Below are positions 52,244-60,650 of a stretch of DNA of 64,000 bases, one piece after another (the first letter of the stretch is position 1; each line of letters opens with the position of its first letter). The translations under genes were made by a program, and so were the position numbers. The notes under the pieces were generated by a model. The model had not been told where the DNA came from and did not search any database. It saw only the letters and a list, made by a program, of their open reading frames with translations. Location: positions 186,001 to 250,000 of the forward strand of contig NZ_JAHLKM010000002.1 in assembly GCF_024449025.1 (NCBI RefSeq). Direction: 5' to 3'. Source of the DNA: Natronomonas aquatica (GTDB lineage Archaea > Halobacteriota > Halobacteria > Halobacteriales > Haloarculaceae).

Positions 52244-53278
52244 CTACCGTGATCGGGCAAACCCGTGGGGGCCGTTACGGTGTTTCGACGTCCCGGTGGT
52301 CTCGATGAATTCCGCGTTTTGTCTGGCAGCCTCGAGGTCGTGTGCGCCGGCATACGACAGGCCCGATCTGATCCCGGCGGCGAATTCCGCCAGTCGCGGC
52401 CCAGCGCCCCCCGTGTATTCGGTTACCGCCTCGACGCCCTCCTCGGCTTCGACGTCACCCTCTTTGTCTTCTCGGTCCTCCGCGGCGGCAGCCGTGGACA
52501 TCCCCCGAGAGCGTTTGTATGGCTCCCCGTCGATCTCGACGATTTCTCCGGGGGACTCTTCGGTACCGGCAAAGAACCCCCCCATCATCACCGCGTCCGC
52601 TCCCGCCAAAAGCGCCTTCACCGCGTCGCCCGAGGTCCGGATGCCCCCATCCGCGATCGTGGTCACGCCGTGTTCCCGGGCGGCCGTTGCACACTGCTCG
52701 ACGGCGGTGAACTGCGGGACGCCGAAGCCGGTCACCTCCCGTGTCGTGCAATGTGATCCGGGGCCGACCCCGACCTTGACGCAGTCGGCACCCGCCGCCG
52801 CGAGATCGGCAACCCCCGCCTCGGTGGCGACGTTGCCGGCACACAGCGGGGTCTCCGGGAACCGTTCCGAGAGCGTCTCGGTGGCCTCGATGGTCCGCTC
52901 CATGTGACCGTGGGCGACATCGAGAACCAGCAGGACCGCCCCAGCGTCGACGAGCGCCCCCGCCCGCTTCTCGTAGGCCTCGGCGATCCCGACCGCGCCG
53001 GTAGCCGGGACGCCGGCGGCGGTGACCTCACGGACCATCCGGGCCTGCTCGTCGATCGGAAGGAACCGGTGGACGACGCCCAGTCCGCCCGATTCGCCGA
53101 TCACGCGAGCCATCTCGGCCTCGGTGACGGTGTCCATCGCCGCCGTCACGACCGGCACCGAAAGCGAGAGCCCGTCGTCCAGTTCAGTCGTCAGGTCCAC
53201 GTCCTCGCGGCTGTCGACCGGCGAGCGCTGCGGGACGAGTAACACGTCGTCGTACGATAGTCCCGTTTCGTGAGGCAT
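52244..53278 (-). CDS. IMPDH/GMP reductase-family protein without CBS domains
   Basis: A 344-residue TIM barrel of the IMPDH/GMPR family. The catalytic Cys177 is in [17 protein letters not shown] and the flap is [15 protein letters not shown]. No CBS pair is present, as in GMP reductases, which convert GMP to IMP with NADPH. Sequence around Cys (SHCTTRE) differs from both usual GMPR and IMPDH forms. I chose ATG 53278 ([12 protein letters not shown]). The genome also encodes a full GuaB at 7463, so it is likely a GMPR or a divergent paralogue. Confidence 0.85.
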   Translation of the reverse strand: MPHETGLSYDDVLLVPQRSPVDSREDVDLTTELDDGLSLSVPVVTAAMDTVTEAEMARVIGESGGLGVVHRFLPIDEQARMVREVTAAGVPATGAVGIAEAYEKRAGALVDAGAVLLVLDVAHGHMERTIEATETLSERFPETPLCAGNVATEAGVADLAAAGADCVKVGVGPGSHCTTREVTGFGVPQFTAVEQCATAAREHGVTTIADGGIRTSGDAVKALLAGADAVMMGGFFAGTEESPGEIVEIDGEPYKRSRGMSTAAAAEDREDKEGDVEAEEGVEAVTEYTGGAGPRLAEFAAGIRSGLSYAGAHDLEAARQNAEFIETTGTSKHRNGPHGFARSR

Positions 53279-53377
53279 ACACAAACCTTCCCATCGTAGC
53301 GAACCTCTATACATAAGGCCGTCGGTCGTGAGACGTTCCCCTCCGGTGTGAGGCCGTGATGCCCGACCGCACAACGG

Positions 53378-53383
53378 TTTTAT
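53378..53383 (+). promoter_or_regulatory. TATA box of the 155-residue membrane protein
   Basis: TTTTAT lies 25-30 bp before the ATG at 53408. Confidence 0.5.
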
Positions 53384-53407
53384 CCGAGTGGGCGGTGCCC
53401 CAGGTAC

Positions 53408-53875
53408 ATGGACAGTTCCGACGGGATCTCGACGATGCGACTGTACGGCGCGACGATCGCCGTCGTTTCGGGTCTGTACTCGGGGTATCTCTCCGTCACC
53501 GGTGTGGCGATGTCGCTCGGCGCGTGGTTCATGCTCGGACTGGGGGCCGTCGTACTGATACACGGGATCGTACTGCTGACGCCGGCCGCCGATCGGCTCG
53601 GTACTGCGAGCGGTCCGCTCATGCTCGTGTACTCGGTTCTGATGCTTCTCAATCAGTTCCGGCTGGCCGCCGGCGTGGGAACGGGCGGAACGGGCGGGAT
53701 GGACAGCACGGGCGGGATGGGCGGAACGGCCGGTGGGAGCGGTATGGGATCGACGATGGCCGGCATGGGCGCCGAGGCCGGGATGGTCGCGATCGCCGTC
53801 CTGATGCTCGCGAGCGGAATCATCATGACTTTCCGGGCCGGAACGATGCAACCGGACGGATCAGCGATGTCTTGA
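53408..53875 (+). CDS. membrane protein with a Gly/Met-rich loop
   Basis: A 155-residue protein with about four hydrophobic segments (TIAVVSGLYSGYL, GAWFMLGLGAVVLIHGIVLL, GPLMLVYSVLMLLN and GMVAIAVLMLASGIIM). A loop between the third and fourth, from about residue 90 to 122, is Gly/Met-rich with repeats such as GGM and GSGM. Such loops can bind Cu(I) through Met sulfurs, but that is inference. TATA and start spacing give a leaderless transcript. No named family recognised. Stop is 44 bp before aroC. Confidence 0.62.
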   Translation: MDSSDGISTMRLYGATIAVVSGLYSGYLSVTGVAMSLGAWFMLGLGAVVLIHGIVLLTPAADRLGTASGPLMLVYSVLMLLNQFRLAAGVGTGGTGGMDSTGGMGGTAGGSGMGSTMAGMGAEAGMVAIAVLMLASGIIMTFRAGTMQPDGSAMS

Positions 53876-53918
53876 CCGATTGAAAAGGCTAAACCCCCGC
53901 CGTCCCAAGGGACCGGTA

Positions 53919-55103
53919 ATGAACGGAAACCGTTTCGGCCGGCTCTTTCAGGTGACGACCTACGGTGAGAGCCACGGCGAGGCGATGGGCGTCACCGTCT
54001 CCGGCTGTCCGGCCGGCGTCGAACTCGACGAGGAGGCGATCCAGCTCGAACTCGACCGCCGCAAGCCCGGCCAATCGAAGATCACCACGAGCCGCGGCGA
54101 ACCGGACGAAGTGTCGATCAACTCCGGGACGATCGACGGGTACACGACCGGGACACCGATCGGGATGGTCATCCAGAACAAGGACGCCCGCTCGGGCAAG
54201 TACGAACCCTTCGTCACCGCCCCGCGTCCGAGCCACGGCGATTTCACCTATTCGGCGAAGTTCGGCACGCGAAACTGGGGCGGCGGGGGCCGGTCGTCGG
54301 CCCGCGAGACGGTCAACTGGGTCGCCGCCGGGGCGGTCGCGAAACAGGTGCTCGAGCAGTCCGAACACGACGTCCGGATCAAAGCCCACGTCAACCAGAT
54401 CGGCGAGATCGAGGCGCCCGACGTCTCCTTCGAGGAGATGGTCGAGCACAGCGAGGACAACGAGGTCCGGTGTGGCCACCCGGAGACGGCCGAGCGGATG
54501 CGCGATCTGATCGACGACTACCAGGAGGCAGGCGACTCGATCGGCGGCTCGATCGCCTTCGAAGTCCGCGGCGTTCCTCGCGGACTCGGCGCGCCCCGGT
54601 TCGATTCGTTCCCCTCGCGACTCGGACAGGCGATGTTCTCGATCCCCGCGACCACCCACGTCGAGTACGGACTGGGGAAAGAGGCCCGGACGGTCACCGG
54701 CTCCGAGCGAAACGAGGACTGGACGTTCGACGAGGGCGATCACCCGGAAACCGTCAGCGAACCGGGCGATCCGGTCCCGGTCGGCAACGATCACGGGGGG
54801 CTGCAGGGCGGCATTACGACCGGCGAACCGATCTGGGGCGAGGCGACCTGGCACGCGCCGACCTCGATCCCCAAACCACAGACGACCGCCGACTGGGAAA
54901 CCGAGGAGGAACGGGAGGAGCAGGTCATCGGCCGCCACGATCCCGTCCTGCCGCCGCGGGGCGTCCCCGTCGTCGAGGCGATGCTGCATCTGACTGTGCT
55001 TGACTTTATGCTTCTGGGCGGCCGGATCAATCCCGATCGGATCGACGACGATCCGGGGGAGTACGACACGCCGTACCACCCATCGAGTCCCCGGAACGAA
55101 TAA
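53919..55103 (+). CDS. aroC: chorismate synthase
   Basis: Converts EPSP to chorismate with reduced FMN. The 394-residue length and motifs match: N-terminal FGRLFQVTTYGESHG, the Lys/Arg-rich RRKPGQSKITTSRGE, GGGGRSSARETVNWVAAGA, and the GNDHGGLQGGITTGEP region. I chose ATG 53919 (MNGNRFGRLFQVTTYG); the frame extends slightly upstream. It completes the shikimate route started by the GHMP kinase at 46.8 kb. Confidence 0.97.
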   Translation: MNGNRFGRLFQVTTYGESHGEAMGVTVSGCPAGVELDEEAIQLELDRRKPGQSKITTSRGEPDEVSINSGTIDGYTTGTPIGMVIQNKDARSGKYEPFVTAPRPSHGDFTYSAKFGTRNWGGGGRSSARETVNWVAAGAVAKQVLEQSEHDVRIKAHVNQIGEIEAPDVSFEEMVEHSEDNEVRCGHPETAERMRDLIDDYQEAGDSIGGSIAFEVRGVPRGLGAPRFDSFPSRLGQAMFSIPATTHVEYGLGKEARTVTGSERNEDWTFDEGDHPETVSEPGDPVPVGNDHGGLQGGITTGEPIWGEATWHAPTSIPKPQTTADWETEEEREEQVIGRHDPVLPPRGVPVVEAMLHLTVLDFMLLGGRINPDRIDDDPGEYDTPYHPSSPRNE

Positions 55104-55211
55104 TTGGGTGTCGATCGAACCGGACGGTTCGGCGGTCGCCGGGACTACGCGAAACAGCTCTGAACCCGATGACGGTGTCCGATTCCTCCGTCATCGACCG
55201 TCCGGGATCGG

Positions 55212-55409
55212 TTACTCCAGTTCGAACGCAACTTCGACCTCGGCCTGATACTCCCGACCGTCGGCCGAGGCGATCTCGACGCCAAACTCCTCGACTTCGG
55301 CCCAGTAGATGTTGTCCAGGGTGCCCTCCGCACGGTCGAGCGCGTCGTCGGCGGCGGCGTCGAAGCTCTCGTCGCTGGTTCCGATGAGTGTGATTTTCTT
55401 GAATACCAT
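55212..55409 (-). CDS. dodecin
   Basis: A 65-residue flavin-binding dodecamer. The residues that stack and hold the isoalloxazine rings in Halobacterium dodecin, Trp36 and Gln55, are both present at the same positions. The sequence [20 protein letters not shown] is typical. It stores or shields riboflavin. The gene is single; a divergent MFS gene begins 150 bp away, so a link to flavin transport is possible but not shown. Confidence 0.95.
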   Translation of the reverse strand: MVFKKITLIGTSDESFDAAADDALDRAEGTLDNIYWAEVEEFGVEIASADGREYQAEVEVAFELE

Positions 55410-55562
55410 GTTTGGTCTCCGTGTTCGTTTCCGGCGTACGGAACCCGTACGCCGACGGGCAAGCAGTCGCTCCGCGACTGGATATACGTTTGGGTGGCTG
55501 TCCCGTGGCCTCCCGTTTCGGCCCTCGTCCCCGCCGAATGTACAGCGTTAATACACAGCCGG

Positions 55563-56846
55563 ATGCGGAACCCCCCAACAAGCGTGTTCAGCTTCAGATG
55601 GCTCGTCGGCGAGGACGCGGAGCTCTTCGGGGAACGGCAGTTCCAGCTTCTGGTGTTGATGAACGTCATGGCACCGCTCGGGTCGGCGCTTCTCTCGCCG
55701 GTGCTGGAGTCGCTGATCGACCCGTTCGGCGTCTCGGCGGCCAACATCGGGCTCATGATTTCGGCCTTCACCGCCCCGGCGATCGTCATGATCCCGATCA
55801 CGGGGATGGTAGCCGACCGGTACGGCCGGCGGCCGGTGTTGCTCTTCGGATTGGTGTGTTTCGGCGGCGCGGGCACGGCGATCGCGCTGACGACGGATTT
55901 CGGAGCCGCGCTGGCGCTGCGGTTGCTGCAGGGCGTCGGGTTCGCTTGCCTGACACCGATCATCATCACGAGCATCGGCGACCTCTATGAGGGGACGAAG
56001 GAGGCGACCGCACAGGGGCTCCGTTTTACCGGGTCGGGGATCGTCCAGACGGTCTTTCCGCTCGCGGCCGGTGTCCTCGTCGTGATGGCCTGGCAGTACC
56101 CCTTCCTGTTGCACCTGATCGCGTTCCCGATCGCCCTCGCCGTCTACCTCCGGTTCGAGGAACCCGTCGATCCGGAAGGGGCCGTATCCGAGGACTCCGA
56201 GGGCCACGACGTTCGCGAACAGCTACAGAACGTGTGGGCGCTCGTCACCCAGCGTCGGGTCGCGGCGATGTTGGCCGCCCGCGGGACGCCCGAGGCGGTC
56301 TACATCGGGTTCCTGACGTACAACTCTATCCTGATGGTCGAAGTACTCGGCGGCACGCCGGCCCAGGCCGGCCTGTTGACGGCGCTCGGCAGCATCAGCT
56401 ACGCGACCTCGGCCAGCCAGGCCGGCCGCATCACCGCCCGCTTCGAGAGCCGCCTGTATCCGTTGCTCGCGATGAACGCCGCCCTGGCGGCCGGGACGGC
56501 CGTCGTCTTTCTCGCTCCCGACGTTTCGGTGGCCTACGCCGGTGTCGTCCTGATGGGGATCGGCTTCGGCGTCCTCCTTTCGATCTACCGGAGCATCGTC
56601 ACCGATCTGGCGCCCCCGGCGCTCCGGGGCGGGCTGGTCGGGCTCACCGAATCGGTGGGGCGTCTCGCCGCGACGCTGTCGCCGATCGCGATGGGTGCGG
56701 GCATCGCCCTCGCGACGCCACACGTCGGGTCCGCTACTGCGATTCAGGTCGTCGGCGTCTCGACAGGCGTCGTCGCCCCGACGGTCGGCGGCGTCTGTCT
56801 GGTCGTCCTCGATCTCTCGCCGCCCGTCCGCTCCCCGGTCGGGTGA
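55563..56846 (+). CDS. MFS transporter
   Basis: A 427-residue major facilitator with 12 predicted segments. The conserved A-like loop motif is GMVADRYGRRPVLL between helices 2 and 3 (GxxxDRxGRR). The C-terminal half includes YIGFLTYNSILMVEVLGGTPAQAG and a weak repeat of the first. Substrate is unknown; the motif fits drug/proton antiporters. I chose ATG 55563 (MRNPPTSVFSFRW). The upstream frame overlaps no gene but has no signal. Confidence 0.88.
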   Translation: MRNPPTSVFSFRWLVGEDAELFGERQFQLLVLMNVMAPLGSALLSPVLESLIDPFGVSAANIGLMISAFTAPAIVMIPITGMVADRYGRRPVLLFGLVCFGGAGTAIALTTDFGAALALRLLQGVGFACLTPIIITSIGDLYEGTKEATAQGLRFTGSGIVQTVFPLAAGVLVVMAWQYPFLLHLIAFPIALAVYLRFEEPVDPEGAVSEDSEGHDVREQLQNVWALVTQRRVAAMLAARGTPEAVYIGFLTYNSILMVEVLGGTPAQAGLLTALGSISYATSASQAGRITARFESRLYPLLAMNAALAAGTAVVFLAPDVSVAYAGVVLMGIGFGVLLSIYRSIVTDLAPPALRGGLVGLTESVGRLAATLSPIAMGAGIALATPHVGSATAIQVVGVSTGVVAPTVGGVCLVVLDLSPPVRSPVG

Positions 56847-56865
56847 ACGCGCTCTACGCGTTCCG

Positions 56866-58968
56866 TCACTCGCGTTCGATGGCTTCCAGCGCCGCCTCGA
56901 AGTGCGCCTCGTCGATGGTCACCTCGTCGGCGCGCTCGGTCGCCGCCTCGGGGCCGAGTTCGTCGGCCAGCGCCCGGATCGCACGCATCGAGGCGTCACG
57001 GACGACGGCCTCCAGTTGCGCGCCCGAGAGCCCCCCGGTCTCGGCCGCGATCGCGTCGAGATCGACGGCCGCCGCGATCGGTTTGTCCTCGGTGTGGACC
57101 GCGAGTATCTCGCGTCTGGCCGCCCGATCCGGCAGCGGGACCTCGACGTGGGCCTCTAGCCGTCCCGGCCGGAGCAGCGCGGGATCGATCGCCTCACGGC
57201 GGTTCGTCGCCGCCAGCACGACCAGGTTCGGATCCTCGGAGAGCCCATCGAGTTCGGCGAGCAGTTGGGAGACGACCCGTTCGGTCGCCTCGCTCGCCTC
57301 GCCGCGGGTGCCGACGATGGCATCGATCTCGTCGAAGAAGACGATCGACGGGGCGGCCTGTCGGGCGCGGTCGAACACCTCCCGGACGGCTTTCTCGGAT
57401 TCGCCGACGTACTTGTCGATCAACTCGGGACCGGCGACGGAGACGAAGTTTACGTCGCTTTCGCCGGCCAGCGCTCGCGCGAGCAGCGTCTTGCCGGTGC
57501 CGGGCGGGCCGTACAGCAAGATCCCGCTCGGAGGGTCCGTTTTTGTCGCTTCGAAGAGCGCGCCGTAAGAAAGCGGCCACTCGACGGCCTCGGTAAGCAC
57601 CCCCTTTGCCTCCTCGAGTCCGCCGACGTCCTCGAAGGAGACCTGTGGCGTCTCGGCGACGTATTCGCGCATCGATGAGGGATCGACGGCGGTCAACGCC
57701 GCCTCGAAATCCACCGCCCGGACTGACAACTCCCCGCGGGCGTCCCGGCTCCGGAGCGCCTCCATCGCCGCCTCCGTCGCCAGCGAGTGGATATCGGCGC
57801 CGACGAAGCCGTGTGTTCTGGCGGCGAGGTAGTCGAGATCGACGTCCTCCGCCAGCGGCATCCCGCGGGTGTGGACCTCCAGAATCTCGCGACGGCCCGT
57901 CTCGTCGGGTGCGCCGATCTCGATTTCGCGGTCGAAGCGCCCGCCACGGCGCAACGCCGGATCCAGGGCGTCTATCCGGTTCGTTGCGCCGACGACGATA
58001 ACCTGCCCGCGGGACTCCAGCCCGTCCATGAGCGTCAAAAGCTGGGCGACGACCCGGTTCTCCATGTCGGCGTCCTCGTCGCGCGTCGCGGCGATCGAGT
58101 CGATCTCGTCGATGAAGACGACCGAGGGTCCGTTCTCGAGTGCCCGTTCGAAGGTCTCTCTGAGCCGCTCTTCGCTTTCGCCTTTGTACTTCGAGACGAT
58201 CTCGGGGCCGTCGATCACCTCGAAGTGGGCGTCGACCTCGTTGGCGACTGCCTTCGCGATGAGCGTCTTGCCGGTGCCGGGCGGGCCGTATAAAAGGACC
58301 CCCGAGGGCGGATCGATCCCGAGCTTCCGGAACAGTCCCGGCTCCGAGAGGGGGAGTTCGATCATCTCCCGGACCTGTTCCAGTTCCTCGTCGAGCCCGC
58401 CGATGTCCTCGTAGGTCGCCCCCGGCCCCGGCTCCGTGGGCGTTTCCGCTGTGGGCGCCGTCGAGGAATCTGTCCCCTCGCCCTCCGTCTCCGGCTTCCG
58501 CTCGCGGACCCGAACCGTCGTGGTCCCCGTCACGCGGACGATCTCCTCGGGCGCCGTTTCGACGACGGTGGCCCGGACGCCGGGACGCGCCAGCCGGATC
58601 GTCTCCCCGGTCTGAAGCGGCCGGTCCCGGAGCGCCGACGCGACCGACTCGAGGAGTTCCTCGTCGGCGTCGACCGGGACCTCGACGACGACCCGGTCGG
58701 CCTCGTCGGCCGAGATCGGGGCGACGGTGACCGTCTCGCCGATGTTTACCCCGGCGTTGGCCCGCGTCTCGGCGCCGATCCTGACGATCCCCTCCTCGCT
58801 GCCGGCGGGCCAGACCTTCGCAACCGTGGGCCGTTTGCCCTCGATGACGACGGTCTCGCCGCTCAACACGCCGAGTTCGCGCCGGGCGGAGGCGGGGATC
58901 CGGGCGACGCCGCGTCCGGCGTCGCGCTTTTCGGCGCCCTTTACTGTCAGCGTGGCCTGCCGGACCAT
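56866..58968 (-). CDS. CDC48-type AAA+ ATPase, second paralogue
   Basis: A 700-residue double AAA+ protein with CDC48 N domain (1-180), D1 (Walker [17 protein letters not shown]) and D2 ([16 protein letters not shown]). It lacks the long acidic tail of the 757-residue copy. The N domain linker is Glu/Pro/Thr-rich (about 155-185). It shares the D1/D2 architecture but differs in the N-domain and in C-terminal residues. It likely has a separate substrate set. Single gene, divergent from the small zinc-finger gene at 59054. Confidence 0.95.
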   Translation of the reverse strand: MVRQATLTVKGAEKRDAGRGVARIPASARRELGVLSGETVVIEGKRPTVAKVWPAGSEEGIVRIGAETRANAGVNIGETVTVAPISADEADRVVVEVPVDADEELLESVASALRDRPLQTGETIRLARPGVRATVVETAPEEIVRVTGTTTVRVRERKPETEGEGTDSSTAPTAETPTEPGPGATYEDIGGLDEELEQVREMIELPLSEPGLFRKLGIDPPSGVLLYGPPGTGKTLIAKAVANEVDAHFEVIDGPEIVSKYKGESEERLRETFERALENGPSVVFIDEIDSIAATRDEDADMENRVVAQLLTLMDGLESRGQVIVVGATNRIDALDPALRRGGRFDREIEIGAPDETGRREILEVHTRGMPLAEDVDLDYLAARTHGFVGADIHSLATEAAMEALRSRDARGELSVRAVDFEAALTAVDPSSMREYVAETPQVSFEDVGGLEEAKGVLTEAVEWPLSYGALFEATKTDPPSGILLYGPPGTGKTLLARALAGESDVNFVSVAGPELIDKYVGESEKAVREVFDRARQAAPSIVFFDEIDAIVGTRGEASEATERVVSQLLAELDGLSEDPNLVVLAATNRREAIDPALLRPGRLEAHVEVPLPDRAARREILAVHTEDKPIAAAVDLDAIAAETGGLSGAQLEAVVRDASMRAIRALADELGPEAATERADEVTIDEAHFEAALEAIERE

Positions 58969-59024
58969 AGATTACTGTCCGGCCGCCGGCGGCTTTACCG
59001 TTCCGCCGTGGGCCGGGGCAACGG

Positions 59025-59029
59025 TTATA
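59025..59029 (+). promoter_or_regulatory. TATA box of the 44-residue zinc-finger gene
   Basis: TTATA lies 25-29 bp before the ATG at 59054. Confidence 0.5.
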
Positions 59030-59053
59030 CGGCACCATGCCGCACTCCCGATT

Positions 59054-59188
59054 ATGGTCGCGACCACAGAGCGGGACGGGACGACGTGGTACGAGTGCGA
59101 AATGTGTGGCTTGCTGTTCGACGACCGAAACGACGCCGAACAACACGAGGCGAACTGTGACGCCGAAGAACCGAGCTACATCCAGTAA
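59054..59188 (+). CDS. 44-residue C2H2-like zinc-finger protein
   Basis: A very short protein (MVATTERDGTTWYECEMC) with CEMC followed by an HEANC pair, giving a CxxC-x-HxxxxC-type zinc site in 25 residues. It matches a haloarchaeal family (I recall DUF7128), function unknown. TATA box 25-29 bp upstream confirms the start. It ends exactly at the next gene boundary and converges on the DUF7508-like gene. Too short to be in most gene calls. Confidence 0.75.
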   Translation: MVATTERDGTTWYECEMCGLLFDDRNDAEQHEANCDAEEPSYIQ

Positions 59189-59440
59189 CTACCGCCCGGC
59201 CAGTCGGTCTCGGTGTTCCTCGGCCAGCCGTTCGGCCTCGTCTCGGTTCTGTGTCGTCACCCAGCGGACCCGTTTCCCGTCGCCGTAGGCGAGCGCCTCC
59301 TTCAGTTCGTCCCGCAGGGGCCCGTGACCGACAGCGATGACGGTGCCCGATCCGTCCCCGAGTTCGTAGACGCCGTACCGGTCCGGAACCGCCCCGATCG
59401 TCGATCGCTCGAGGGGCTCCCAGCCCTTCGGTAACGGCAT
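59189..59440 (-). CDS. small GIY-YIG-like protein (DUF7508-like)
   Basis: An 83-residue protein, start ATG 59440 (MPLPKGWEPLERSTIG). The sequence YGVYELGDGSGTVIAVGHG and the helix LRDELKEAL resemble the strand-helix opening of a GIY-YIG nuclease, but the catalytic Arg and Glu positions are not clear. Overlaps the DUF5796-like gene by 1 bp (TGATG), so the two are coupled. Function is inference only. Confidence 0.65.
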   Translation of the reverse strand: MPLPKGWEPLERSTIGAVPDRYGVYELGDGSGTVIAVGHGPLRDELKEALAYGDGKRVRWVTTQNRDEAERLAEEHRDRLAGR

Positions 59441-59910
59441 CACTCCAGTCCCTCCGAGGGTTCCTGGTCACTGTCGGCTGCCTCGCTCCCTCCGACGAGT
59501 TCGTAGGCCGCCTCGCCGGTCTCGTCCTCGGCGAAGACGAACACCCGCCCCCGAGCCGTCTCGGGGTCGGCGGTCACCTCGACCCGGTAGCCGTGGTTTT
59601 CCGCCTCGACGCCGGCGAAAAGCGACGCCGCTTCGCCGCGTTCCAGGATCACCCGTCCGACGCCGGTCGACTCGAGGACGTCGTCGTGGGTGCGCCGGTC
59701 GTTGACGTAGACCATCACGCCCTCCGTCTCGTCCGGAGCCGTGACGAGGACGTGGACGTCCCTGCCCGGCGGACAGACGACGCTCCCCTCGCGTTTCTCC
59801 GGGACGCCGTGGTAGAACACCGAGCGGTCGTCGACGTACTCCACCTCGATGCCCTCGGGGTCGAGCCGTACCTGAAGCGTCTCGGGCGCGATGTCGCTGC
59901 GGTCGGCCAT
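59440..59910 (-). CDS. DUF5796-like protein
   Basis: A 156-residue protein starting at ATG 59910 (MADRSDIAPETL); nine extra residues upstream are possible. The core is a beta-rich domain with VEYVDDRSVFYHGVPEK, HVLVTAPDETEGVMVYVNDRRTHDDVLESTGVGRVIL and an acidic tail. It matches a haloarchaeal family I know as DUF5796. No catalytic motif is evident. It is coupled to the GIY-YIG-like gene and follows pssD by 44 bp on the same strand. Confidence 0.75.
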   Translation of the reverse strand: MADRSDIAPETLQVRLDPEGIEVEYVDDRSVFYHGVPEKREGSVVCPPGRDVHVLVTAPDETEGVMVYVNDRRTHDDVLESTGVGRVILERGEAASLFAGVEAENHGYRVEVTADPETARGRVFVFAEDETGEAAYELVGGSEAADSDQEPSEGLE

Positions 59911-59954
59911 CGGCGGGGATTCGAGCGCGGTGCTCAAAAGGGGGCGGGTTTCGG

Positions 59955-60575
59955 CTACGACGAGGCGACGACGGTCTCGCCCGCCCGGACGCGCTGGCCG
60001 ACCTCGACCCGGACGTCCTCGACGTCGAACCGGGCCGGGAGCAACACGTCCGCACGAGACCCGAAGGAAATGTGTCCGATCCGCTCGCCCCGTTCGAGGT
60101 CCTCGCCGCTCTCGACGTAGGGGTGGATCCGCCGGGCGACCGCCCCCGCGATGAGCGTCACCTCACACTCGCCGCAGTCGATCCGGACCCGCTCGTTGCG
60201 TTCGGATTCCTTGGTGAACGCCGGCAGGTGTTTGCCGGGCGTGTGCTCGACGTCCCCCACCGTCCCCGCCATCGGCGCCCGGTTCACGTGGACGTCAGTG
60301 ACGTTCATGAAGACGGCCACACGGACACGGTCGCCCTCGGCCCGGACGATCGAAACCCGTCCGTCGGCGGGCGCGACGACGCCCGCGGGCGGCGGCGAGC
60401 GCTTCGGGTCGCGGTGGAACCACACGATCCCGGCGGCCACGGACAGACCGCCGACCGCGAGGAAGGGGCTTACAAGTACAAGCGGGAGCGAACAGATCAG
60501 CGGGATACGGGCGTACCGCCAGGTGCCGGGGGCGACGGCAGGAAGCGGGACGACCTCTGACAGCGGGAGTGACAC
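59955..60575 (-). CDS. pssD: archaetidylserine decarboxylase (PssD-like)
   Basis: A 206-residue membrane-associated, pyruvoyl-type decarboxylase that turns archaetidylserine into archaetidylethanolamine. Two N-terminal hydrophobic segments (LICSLPLVLVSPFLAV, GLSVAAGIVWF) precede the catalytic core with MNVTDVHVNRAP and the cleavage motif GSRAD (Gly172-Ser173). Serine 173 is expected to become the pyruvoyl group. In haloarchaea this enzyme supports archaeosortase-dependent lipid anchoring of proteins. The synthase PssA is not in the window. Confidence 0.9.
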   Translation of the reverse strand: MSLPLSEVVPLPAVAPGTWRYARIPLICSLPLVLVSPFLAVGGLSVAAGIVWFHRDPKRSPPPAGVVAPADGRVSIVRAEGDRVRVAVFMNVTDVHVNRAPMAGTVGDVEHTPGKHLPAFTKESERNERVRIDCGECEVTLIAGAVARRIHPYVESGEDLERGERIGHISFGSRADVLLPARFDVEDVRVEVGQRVRAGETVVASS

Positions 60576-60650
60576 GGTCGGTTCTCGGCGCCGATCGGCA
60601 AGGTCGTTGTGGTCGGGACCCGGTAGCCGGTGACTGTCCGTCCGCCGACT

